DNA of 5,507 nt. It comes from Treponema sp. (GTDB lineage: Bacteria; Spirochaetota; Spirochaetia; Treponematales; Breznakiellaceae). The stretch lies in assembly GCA_031284195.1 (NCBI GenBank), contig JAITAI010000157.1, forward strand, positions 1 through 5,507, given 5' to 3'. Below, piece by piece: positions 1 through 5,507 of this stretch (the stretch's first letter is position 1; each line of letters starts with the position of its first letter). Under the pieces are notes generated by a model that had not been told where the DNA came from, ran no database searches, and worked only from the letters and a program-made list of their open reading frames with translations. A program made the position numbers and the translations under genes.

Positions 1-117
1 AAACAGCAAACAGCAAACAGCAAACAGCAAACAGCAAACAGCAAACAGCAAACAGCAAACAGCAAACAGCAAACAGCAAACAGCAAACAGCAAACAGCAA
101 ACAGCAAACAGCAAACA
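1..117. repeat. Perfect heptanucleotide tandem repeat (AAACAGC)n, about 16.7 copies
   Basis: Sixteen identical AAACAGC units (1-112) plus a partial unit (113-117) are seen, with no sequence variation. The array runs off the left edge, so its true copy number is unknown. The unit has no stop codon in any of the six frames. On the plus strand every frame reads the same cyclic heptapeptide K-Q-Q-T-A-N-S over 21 nt. The frame of the downstream SGNH hydrolase is open through the entire array, so the repeat is probably coding. Since 7 is not a multiple of 3, slippage by one unit changes the reading frame, as in known contingency loci with simple sequence repeats. It has no spacers and is not a CRISPR. 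Confidence 0.97.
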
Positions 118-820
118 ATATTATGTTCCCTTAATAATAATAAATACGATAACTCTAATTTTTTTGATACTAATTTCCTTTCATTATGATGTTCCTCGGA
201 AAATCGTGTTAAAAATTTCAGGAAATTACCCTGAGGCTTATACGCATTATGAAATAAAAAATAGGCTTTTTGCTGAATATAGTGAAAAAATTGATAAAAT
301 TGTAATGTTTGGTGATTCAATTACTGAAGGCGTTGCATGGAATGAGTTGTTGGGAATATCCGGTATCGCAAATCGGGGTATTGGAGGTGATATTACAGAA
401 GGATTTCTTAATAGATTATCTGATATTTATAAACTAAACCCGGAGATGTGTTTTATCATGGGTGGCATTAATGATATTAGAAAGGGGATTCCTTTGGAAA
501 CAATCATTCGGAACATGGAAAGGATTATCAGCGCTTTGGAAGGACACGGAATAAAGGTAATTATTCAATCGACATTATATGTTGCAAAAAATTATGATAA
601 GTGGAAAGAAATAAATAGCAAGGTTAAAGAACTAAACACATGGCTGGAAAGATATTGCGAAGAGAGAGGAATAATATATATAGATATAAACCGGGCATTA
701 GCAGACGCTGACGCATTAAGGAAAGAATATACATATGATGGGGTACATTTATTGGGTAGTGGATATAAAATATGGGGCAAAATGATTATGACCATAATTG
801 AGGATGAAGAAAAGGAATGA
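2..820 (+). CDS. Membrane-anchored SGNH/GDSL-type hydrolase, 5' partial, probably phase variable
   Basis: This is a serine esterase/lipase of the SGNH superfamily, which typically removes or transfers acyl groups (often acetyl) on carbohydrates, lipids or cell-wall polymers; the substrate is unknown. Numbered from base 2 (at least 272 residues), the visible parts are: a tail of KQQTANS heptads (1 to ~38); a hydrophobic membrane segment (~43-60, PLIIINTITLIFLILISF); block I GDSITEG with nucleophile Ser106; block II NRGIGGD (~124-130); block III GGINDIRKG with Asn157; and block V YDGVHLLGSG with Asp246 and His249. The catalytic set is complete. Lysines in the tail suggest it stays inside the cell and the enzyme faces outward. 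A shorter reading from TTG at 164 has no ribosome binding site and starts inside the hydrophobic segment, so I prefer a start upstream of the window. The gene is AT-rich compared with its neighbours and is followed by an attC-like site, suggesting a transferred cassette. Confidence 0.85.
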   Translation, partial: NSKQQTANSKQQTANSKQQTANSKQQTANSKQQTANSKQYYVPLIIINTITLIFLILISFHYDVPRKIVLKISGNYPEAYTHYEIKNRLFAEYSEKIDKIVMFGDSITEGVAWNELLGISGIANRGIGGDITEGFLNRLSDIYKLNPEMCFIMGGINDIRKGIPLETIIRNMERIISALEGHGIKVIIQSTLYVAKNYDKWKEINSKVKELNTWLERYCEERGIIYIDINRALADADALRKEYTYDGVHLLGSGYKIWGKMIMTIIEDEEKE

Positions 821-838
821 TATAGCAGGAAAAACGTC

Positions 839-986
839 GATTAACAGGGCTGGTTACACTTCGGGCCTACAACCATCCAGTGTTCAGTCGCCTAGGTCGT
901 CGCTATGGCTCACTCCACCTACATTTCAGCCCGCCGCATTACTTTATGGGCTGCCTGGAACGTCGCATACAGCCGGAAGGTTATGC
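839..986 (+). other. Candidate integron attC recombination site (large palindromic type)
   Basis: The ~148-base stretch starts 18 bases after the hydrolase stop. It opens with GATTAAC (839-845, near R'' consensus RYYYAAC) and closes with GTTATGC (980-986, near R' consensus GTTRRRY). Complementary arms nest inward: TAAC 842-845 with GTTA 980-983, GGCTG 848-852 with CAGCC 970-974, CCAG 877-880 with CTGG 955-958, and CAGCCC 927-932 with GGGCTG 948-953. This imperfect foldable layout, placed directly behind an ORF in the same orientation, is what a cassette-associated attC looks like, and it resembles from memory the long attC sites of Treponema cassette arrays. Both core sites deviate by one base, and the R-L spacers are unequal (2 and 5 nt). 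No integrase is in the window. It could instead be another imperfect palindromic repeat family. Confidence 0.55.
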
Positions 987-1003
987 ACAGTCAACAAAGA
1001 AAG

Positions 1004-1027
1004 AGAAATATGATTTCTAGTTTTTTT
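1004..1027 (+). terminator. Weak intrinsic terminator-like hairpin after the cassette
   Basis: AGAAAT (1004-1009) pairs with ATTTCT (1013-1018) across a three-base loop, followed by seven T (1021-1027). It is placed to end plus-strand transcription from the hydrolase gene. The stem is short and has almost no GC, so it would be weak at best. The same bases form an alternative perfect pair ATTTCTA (1013-1019) with TAGAAAT (1034-1040). Confidence 0.3.
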
Positions 1028-1040
1028 CCATAGTAGAAAT

Positions 1041-1154
1041 GTTGATCCATAATGATATTCTCTTATGGGTTTTTCGGGTCAAGAACTATTTTGCCATCTT
1101 TGCAAAATTGGGGTATATTTAGCTGGCTTGGAAATGGCCTCAAATACCGGTCTG
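1041..1154. other. Intergenic stretch between the cassette end and dctM
   Basis: No gene is supported here. It lies downstream of both the plus-strand hydrolase and the minus-strand dctM, so the genes converge on it. One AT-rich hairpin (TTTTGC 1089-1094 with GCAAAA 1102-1107) follows the dctM stop in the direction of transcription but lacks a T run on either strand, so I do not call it a terminator. No GC-rich terminator for the TRAP operon is visible. Confidence 0.6.
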
Positions 1155-2435
1155 TTAATACAGTCTTGGGAAAAGGCCCTTGGGTATGGCAAGGAAGGCA
1201 TCGGGAAAAAACACCAGAATAAGAAGCACTACCAAAGATACCAGCAGATAGGGCAACACTCCCTTAAAGGCACGTTCAATCGGAATGTCGGCGATTGATG
1301 CTGCAAGCAAAAGACAGAGGCCGTAAGGCGGTGTAACGAGCCCCATAGCCAGGGTAATGGCACAAATAAGACCTAAAACAATCGCATTAATACCCAGGCT
1401 CACGGCCGAGGGAAGAATGATCGGAATAAAAAGGATCAACGCAGGAATTGCGTCCATAAAGGTACCGACAAAAAGAAAAAACATCACCACTACAAGGAGA
1501 AAAATGAATCGTCCTCCGGGGAGGGCAACAAAAAATTCCTGAACCGCGTCATTCAAATGATAAAAACTCATCAATTCCCCCAGGGCATTTGCCGTCGCTA
1601 GGGCAAAAAGGGAAAGGGAAGAAAGTTTCATCGTTTCAATGAGGATCCGGGGTAGGTCCTTCAGTTTTATCGAGCGATACACAAAGAAACTAACAAGGAA
1701 CGCATAAAGGCAGGAAATACCCGCCGCTTCCGTAGGGGTAAAGAAACCCGAAACAATCCCGCCGATGAGGATAACCGGAGTAAGCAAGGCCGGGATGGCG
1801 CCCCCTATTTGTTTACAAATTTCTTTAAAGGCCAGTCGCTGCCCCTGGGGAAATTTCTTCCGTTTGACAAAGATAACGCTCATTTGCGCCAGTCCCAGCA
1901 TAATACCGGGGATAAGGCCGGTCATAAAAAGAGCACCCGTTGAAACATTGGCGATACCCGCATAAACGACCATGATGATGGACGGCGGGATAATGGAACC
2001 GAGGGTTGATGAAGCCGCCGTAACACCTACGGAAGTTTCTACGTCGTAGCCCTGTTTGGTCATAGCAGGAATCAGTACTTTCCCGATACCAGCAGTATCC
2101 GCCTGGGAGGATCCGGAAATCCCCCCGAATATCATTGAAACAAGGACATTTGCGTGGGCCAGTCCTCCCCGTACATGCCCCACGAGGGCGGTACTTACAT
2201 TGATGAGACGGTCGGAAATAGAACCTTCGTTCATCAGGTTAGCGGCAAGAATAAAAAGGGGCACCGCAAGGAGGGTAAAACTCCCCAGGCCATTGAACAT
2301 TTTGGTAAACACTACCATGTTTGGAATGGCGTCAAGGCTGATAATTCCGATTAGAGAAACCATGCCAAGACCAAAAGAGATCGGAACCCCTATCACGATA
2401 AATACAATAAATAATACTACTAATAAAACACCCAT
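1155..2435 (-). CDS. dctM: TRAP transporter large membrane subunit DctM
   Basis: This is the transport channel subunit of a tripartite ATP-independent periplasmic (TRAP) transporter. It sits in the inner membrane and imports the solute delivered by DctP, driven by an ion gradient (usually sodium). The 426 residues match the usual DctM length and are almost wholly hydrophobic, with about eleven to twelve membrane segments. Family signatures are present: GLAHANVLVSMIFGGISGSS (91-110) followed by QADTAGIGK, GSIIPPSI (146-153), SGFFTPTEAAG (229-239), the FVGTFMDAIPAL region (322-333) and VTPPYGLCLLLAASIAD (367-383). The ATG overlaps the dctQ stop in a TAATG junction, and GGGAGA (minus strand, 2450-2445) is a plausible ribosome binding site, so translation is probably coupled to dctQ. 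The gene is intact. Family assignment is secure; the substrate is not determined. Confidence 0.96.
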   Translation of the reverse strand: MGVLLVVLFIVFIVIGVPISFGLGMVSLIGIISLDAIPNMVVFTKMFNGLGSFTLLAVPLFILAANLMNEGSISDRLINVSTALVGHVRGGLAHANVLVSMIFGGISGSSQADTAGIGKVLIPAMTKQGYDVETSVGVTAASSTLGSIIPPSIIMVVYAGIANVSTGALFMTGLIPGIMLGLAQMSVIFVKRKKFPQGQRLAFKEICKQIGGAIPALLTPVILIGGIVSGFFTPTEAAGISCLYAFLVSFFVYRSIKLKDLPRILIETMKLSSLSLFALATANALGELMSFYHLNDAVQEFFVALPGGRFIFLLVVVMFFLFVGTFMDAIPALILFIPIILPSAVSLGINAIVLGLICAITLAMGLVTPPYGLCLLLAASIADIPIERAFKGVLPYLLVSLVVLLILVFFPDAFLAIPKGLFPRLY

Positions 2436-2920
2436 TATGTATTATCTCCCTTTTTATAGATTCCGATGTCGTTGACCATGTGATAGACGCAATAGATCAC
2501 CGAGGCCCCTCCTGCAACCGGAAGGCAGAGCCAAACCGGCCCGCGTTTTAATACGACTATATTTATCCAATGGTAGTTCCAAAACTGTATAGCAATTTTT
2601 ATACCATAATAAACCATACAAAATGAAAAGATCAGGATGATGAAAGAAATAACCAAGGAAAGCAGCAATTTTTTCAAGGGGGAATTGAGTCTATCACTGA
2701 GGCTGGTAAAGGCAAAATGACGGCGCTCGAAAACCATGGCACTGGCCCCCATAAAAACCGCCCAGATAAAGGCATAGCTGGTAACATCTTCGGTCCAGGT
2801 TACCGTAATCTCAAGATACCGGGAAAAGATTTGAATAAGAACCGCCACAAGGAAGATAGCAAGAAATATCCCCCCCGTGACGATCTGAATCTTTTGCAAT
2901 ATTTCTATTGCTTTTTTCAT
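2435..2920 (-). CDS. dctQ: TRAP transporter small membrane subunit DctQ
   Basis: This is the small inner-membrane subunit of the TRAP transporter; it associates with DctM in the membrane complex that receives solute from DctP. It has 161 residues and four predicted membrane helices (about 15-33, 47-64, 87-110 and 128-149). The family pattern is visible as FSRYLEITVTWTEDVTSYAFIW (32-53) followed by FMGASAMVFERRHFAF (56-71). I place the start at the ATG at 2920: it lies one base after the dctP stop and has AGGAAGG five bases upstream, inside the last dctP codons. An earlier in-frame TTG at 2950 would add ten residues (MIWSVPQEGN), overlap dctP and lack a convincing ribosome binding site, so it is less likely. 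The stop overlaps the dctM start by one base. Confidence 0.94.
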   Translation of the reverse strand: MKKAIEILQKIQIVTGGIFLAIFLVAVLIQIFSRYLEITVTWTEDVTSYAFIWAVFMGASAMVFERRHFAFTSLSDRLNSPLKKLLLSLVISFIILIFSFCMVYYGIKIAIQFWNYHWINIVVLKRGPVWLCLPVAGGASVIYCVYHMVNDIGIYKKGDNT

Positions 2921-2921
2921 G

Positions 2922-3956
2922 TTACCTTCCTGCGGTACGGACCAAATCAAGGAGACTCGTCATGTTGTTTTCCTGGGCAAATTTATCCTGTATGGGAATG
3001 GCAAGAGCCCGGAATGCAGCAATATCCACATCCGCAAAATTGGTAACCTCGGCGCCGTCAGCAATGACTTTTGCTTTGGATTTTTCCGCCATTTCGATGG
3101 TGACCTTCCGTTCCTCCTCGGTCGCCGTTTTCGCGGCCTGGGTAATCCAGTTTTTCTGCTGATCTGTCAGTTTGTTCCAGAAGACCCCCGAGGTGAGCAT
3201 GAGTCGAGTGGTATAATCGTGGTGGGTTTCACTAATAAAGTGACCGTTCGGGGTCTTGTGATGGTCCTTCAACATGAAGTTGGTATAATCGTTTTCTGCG
3301 GAATCAACAACCCCCTGTTGTAACGCCTGATACAATTCACCCCAGGCAATGGAGGTAGGGACTGCACCACAGGCTTTCCAGAAATCCTGCTGAACCTGGG
3401 CGCTTTGACCCCGCAGAGACATGCCCCTGAGGTCCGAAGGTTTGGTAACCTTTTTCTTGCCGTAATAATCGCGTACCGCCGCAGTCCAATAACCCAGAAC
3501 CTGGAACCGGCCGCCGCTTTTTTCCGCGATGATTTTCTTCATTTCGTTTCCGAAATTCCCGTCCAAGGCTTTAGTCCAGTGCTCGTAACTGTTGTATAAA
3601 TAAGGAAGGGAAAGCAAATCCACTTCTTTTACACCGGCACTGGTCATAAAGCCCGGGGAAGCAACGACGATATCAATAGCGCCGATTTCCATTTTCTCAA
3701 CCAGTTCATTCTCGTTTTCACCCTGAGTGCCGTGATAGGTGGTAACCTGTATAGTCCCCCCGGAAAGCCGTTCAAGTTCCTCCTTGAACTTGTTTGCCCC
3801 GTTTACATAAGGGTTTTCAAGAGAGGTTTGATTATGGGCTATGGATACTTTCAATGAAGTACTACCGCTGCCCGCGCTGGTCTCGCCACTTCCTCCCGCA
3901 AACAGAGAAAACAAAATTCCACCCAGAGAAAGACAAACAAAAATTACCCGTTTCAT
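2922..3956 (-). CDS. dctP: TRAP transporter periplasmic solute-binding protein DctP
   Basis: This is the high-affinity extracytoplasmic binding protein (DctP family) that captures a carboxylate-bearing solute, such as a dicarboxylate or sugar acid, and hands it to DctQM. It has 344 residues, a normal length. A signal peptide covers residues 1 to ~20 (MKR, then a hydrophobic core ending LFA); there is no lipobox cysteine, so it appears secreted rather than a lipoprotein, followed by a Gly/Ser-rich linker (21-34). Family hallmarks are SLPYLY (116-121), the strand with the solute-carboxylate-binding arginine, GMSLRGQ (Arg182), and GAVPTSIAWGELYQALQQGV (197-216) followed by VDSAEND. The ATG at 3956 has AGGAGG eight bases upstream (3970-3965). 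It is the first gene of dctPQM. The exact substrate cannot be read from the sequence. Confidence 0.95.
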   Translation of the reverse strand: MKRVIFVCLSLGGILFSLFAGGSGETSAGSGSTSLKVSIAHNQTSLENPYVNGANKFKEELERLSGGTIQVTTYHGTQGENENELVEKMEIGAIDIVVASPGFMTSAGVKEVDLLSLPYLYNSYEHWTKALDGNFGNEMKKIIAEKSGGRFQVLGYWTAAVRDYYGKKKVTKPSDLRGMSLRGQSAQVQQDFWKACGAVPTSIAWGELYQALQQGVVDSAENDYTNFMLKDHHKTPNGHFISETHHDYTTRLMLTSGVFWNKLTDQQKNWITQAAKTATEEERKVTIEMAEKSKAKVIADGAEVTNFADVDIAAFRALAIPIQDKFAQENNMTSLLDLVRTAGR

Positions 3957-3964
3957 ACAAATAT

Positions 3965-3970
3965 CCTCCT
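3965..3970 (-). promoter_or_regulatory. Ribosome binding site of dctP
   Basis: AGGAGG on the minus strand, eight bases before the dctP ATG, is a full consensus Shine-Dalgarno sequence and fixes the start at 3956. Confidence 0.85.
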
Positions 3971-4018
3971 TGATCTTTTTATGTTTATTCCAGATTTATT
4001 GAAAACTAGAATGATGTA

Positions 4019-4048
4019 ATTATCATACCATTTTGAAGTATATGTCAA
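4019..4048 (-). promoter_or_regulatory. Sigma70-type promoter of dctPQM, possibly an IS-flank hybrid
   Basis: On the minus strand, a perfect -35 TTGACA (4048-4043) is separated by 18 bases from GATAAT (4024-4019), one mismatch from TATAAT. An overlapping alternative -10, TATGAT, has only a 15-base spacer. Transcription would start near 4012, leaving a ~55-base leader with no obvious riboswitch or operator. The -35 hexamer coincides with the proposed terminal TGTCAA of the ISNCY remnant, so the promoter may be assembled from an IS end plus flanking DNA. Position and match are seen; activity is inferred. Confidence 0.65.
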
Positions 4049-4843
4049 GATAACGCGATGCCTTTTGTGATTAATAATAGTATGAGCAAAGAAGCAATAG
4101 GCAGACTGGTCTTGATTCAGGGTTATGGACGGGAAGTATACGGTGAGTAAGGCGGCCCGCCGGTTGGGCCTGAGTGAGCGGTGGGTAAAACAGCTTAAAA
4201 AGGCAGTACGACTTTTCTTTGACGGGGCGGTCATCCAGGGGAACACCAGAAAATATCGAGCCAACGATACGGACGAAAGTCTCAGGCATAGGATTATAGC
4301 CTTGAAACAAAACGACCTCTACTTAAAGAGACTAACTTTACCCATTTTCGGGAACTCCTTGTGTAACGAAAAGCCATCACCATCGGTAATATACCACCCA
4401 CTCAAACCTCCTCAAAGGAGCGTGGGATAGTCTCCAAACGGAAACACCGGACTGCGGGAAAGCGGAAACGGAAGGCTCAAATGGGGGAATTGCTCCAAGC
4501 AGACGCTACGCATTATGATTGATTCGTTACGGGGAAACCGAGTGCTCTTCACGGCTTTATTGACGACGTTACCGGAAAGATAAGTGCCCTGTACTTAGAT
4601 GAACATGAATGGGTCATGGGGTCCCTTGAGGTGTTACAGACAACCTTAACCGATTACGGCCTTCCCGTGGCCGTGTCGATAAATCGAGTATTTCCTTCGT
4701 AAATATCAAGAAACGGAAGAACTGGACCATTGAGGAAACTGGCCGGCAAGTCCCTGGACAAGACCCAGTTCGGTCGTATCGCGGAAAAACTAGGCATAGA
4801 CCTCATTCTAGCCCATACTCCCGCCCCAAGGGCTAAACTTGAC
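4043..4843 (+). mobile_element. Remnant of an ISNCY (IS1202-like) insertion sequence
   Basis: The element is recognised from its decayed transposase. I place the left end at TGTCAAGATAACGCG (4043-4057), 39 bases before the transposase start, because elements of this group often begin with TGTCA; this is from memory. A possible right-end remnant is CTAAACTTGAC (4833-4843), whose CTTGAC mirrors the start, but little beyond six bases matches. The normal distance from the catalytic core to the right end is missing, so an internal deletion or truncation has occurred. No target duplication could be identified. Confidence 0.55.
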
Positions 4844-4850
4844 CCACAGA
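4082..4850 (+). pseudogene. Decayed ISNCY/IS1202-family transposase (DDE type)
   Basis: The intact ancestor would be a DDE transposase of the ISNCY group. Pieces are read in several frames: MSKEAIGRLVLIQ from ATG 4082; then, after a shift, MDGKYTVSKAARRLGLSERW from 4125 (helix-turn-helix), continuing through DGAVIQGNTRKY; then NFTHFRELL from 4334; a broken stretch at ~4361-4430 with a TAA (4364-4366); then KRKHRTAGKRKRKAQMGELL leading to QADAT (first catalytic Asp, 4502-4504); YD followed by TGA where the family usually has Trp (4520-4522); and ALHGFIDDVTGKISALYL up to ~4675. Another shift gives DKSSISFVNIKK with the likely second Asp (4678-4680), then LAGKSLDKTQFGRIAEKLGI from 4739. It ends near LILAHTP, before the third acidic residue, so about the last third is missing. 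It cannot make an active enzyme. Confidence 0.85.
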
Positions 4851-4851
4851 A

Positions 4852-5507
4852 TCAAGTGAGGTAGTCCCGGTAGACCAACAGAATATATCATTTCATAAGT
4901 CCTATCCATATCGTCTTCACTCCGGGAGGGCCGTCACTGGGTGCGCATTTCGGCCCTCCCAGGTAATCTTCGGAAACAAGGTTTCCGTCGCTTCTTTTAC
5001 CGTATACGGCTTCTGCGGTTCTTTCTTCACCGTGTTGGCTATGCAGCAGTATAATAATCTCCACGCTCCTTCCCCCCAAAGTAAGGAACAGGGTACTTCA
5101 GGCGTCATGTTCAGTATCATCAGCGCAATAATCGAGTACATCAGGATAAGCGTTGTCCTCTTGTCTATACTCCGCTCCCGCAGCTGCTCTATCCCGCATC
5201 CGCTCGTAAGCACCTCATGAAACCCCTCTAGCTTCCATCGCGGTAGATAATACCCTACTCGTATGCCTCTTCGGCGCTGTTCACCAGCTCCCTCGTTGTT
5301 AAAAACCATCCTATCGGTGACTTCCCCTTGACCGGGCGTTCCTCCTTCGCTTAGATAACCGGTAAAGCTATCGCATCAGGTAACGTTCACTATCTGCGGC
5401 CTGGTTACCCAATACGGGGCATAGCGTAGTTGTAAGAGGGTTTTCCGCTCCGGTATACTGCTCCGGCGGATAGTCACTTCAACCCTCCCCTGACCCCGCT
5501 TCTTCCC
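4852..5507 (-). pseudogene. Decayed IS4-family transposase, 5' end outside the window
   Basis: The C-terminal half of an IS4-family DDE transposase is read in shifting frames. From the window edge, VEVTIRRSSIPERKTLLQLR runs to about 5405, with a TGA soon after in that frame. NSAEEAYE lies in another frame (5281-5258). VGYYLPRWKLEGFHEVLTSG (from ~5258) holds the family Y-x2-R-x3-E-x6-K signature; Tyr, Arg and the catalytic Glu remain, but the final Lys is Thr. It continues with RTTLILMYSIIALMILNMT, TPEVPCSLL and KPYTVKEA. After a shift near 4975, LGGPKCAPSDGPPGVKTIW runs to a TGA (4890-4888), beyond which YILLVYRDYLT resembles the normal end and stops at 4852. Multiple lesions make it non-functional. 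It faces the ISNCY remnant tail to tail. Confidence 0.85.

Noticed and set aside
1..117. CRISPR array
   Set aside because: It is a continuous seven-base tandem repeat without spacers.
164..166. TTG as start codon of the hydrolase
   Set aside because: There is no ribosome binding site, and it would start in the middle of a hydrophobic helix whose frame is open far upstream.
798..1013. Plus-strand ORF of 71 codons over the attC-like region
   Set aside because: It overlaps the hydrolase end, has no family resemblance and its sequence is explained by the palindromic attC-like element.
1089..1107. Hairpin TTTTGC/GCAAAA as terminator of dctPQM
   Set aside because: The stem is short and AT-rich, and no T run follows it on either strand.
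2056..2475. Plus-strand ORF of 139 codons opposite dctM
   Set aside because: It is a shadow of the intact dctM/dctQ frames, with no recognisable protein features.
2919..3323. Plus-strand ORF of 134 codons opposite dctP
   Set aside because: It is a shadow of the well-supported dctP gene on the other strand.
3953..4310. Minus-strand ORFs over the dctP promoter and ISNCY start
   Set aside because: They run antisense to recognisable transposase blocks and through the promoter region, and have no family signature.
5032..5220. Plus-strand ORF of 62 codons
   Set aside because: It is antisense to conserved IS4 transposase segments; a shadow.

Overview
The window looks like an accessory region of a Gram-negative bacterium. 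A spirochaete of the Treponema group is my best guess. It rests on the remembered look of the attC-like site, the ISNCY/IS4-type transposase remnants and the TRAP operon, not on a marker gene. The left ~820 bases are clearly AT-rich, whereas the TRAP operon and IS remnants are near balanced, so the left part was probably acquired separately.

Left part (1-1040): a perfect seven-base tandem repeat (unit AAACAGC, ~16.7 copies, running off the window edge) is followed by an SGNH/GDSL hydrolase gene. The hydrolase frame stays open upstream through a membrane segment and the whole repeat to base 2. The repeat therefore most likely encodes the N-terminal tail (KQQTANS heptads) of a membrane-anchored hydrolase whose start lies outside the window. 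Because the unit is 7 bp, gain or loss of one copy shifts the frame, so this looks like an ON/OFF phase-variable gene. Directly after the stop codon is a ~148-base imperfect palindrome with the layout of a large integron attC site, so the hydrolase may be a gene cassette. No integrase is visible.

Middle (1155-3956, minus strand): a compact, apparently intact TRAP transporter operon dctP-dctQ-dctM. It encodes a periplasmic binding protein and the small and large membrane subunits, with a 1-nt gap and a TAATG overlap between genes. A good promoter (TTGACA-18-GATAAT) and a strong ribosome binding site precede dctP. The substrate is probably an organic or sugar acid but cannot be fixed from sequence.

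Right part (4043-5507): two decayed insertion sequences lie tail to tail. The first (plus strand) is an ISNCY/IS1202-like transposase with several frameshifts, an in-frame stop and a lost C-terminus. The second (minus strand, running off the edge) is an IS4-family transposase with frameshifts and a damaged Y-R-E-K motif. The presumed outer end of the ISNCY element (TGTCAA at 4043) supplies, on the opposite strand, the TTGACA -35 box of the dctP promoter. Transcription of the transporter may thus depend on a hybrid promoter created by an insertion.
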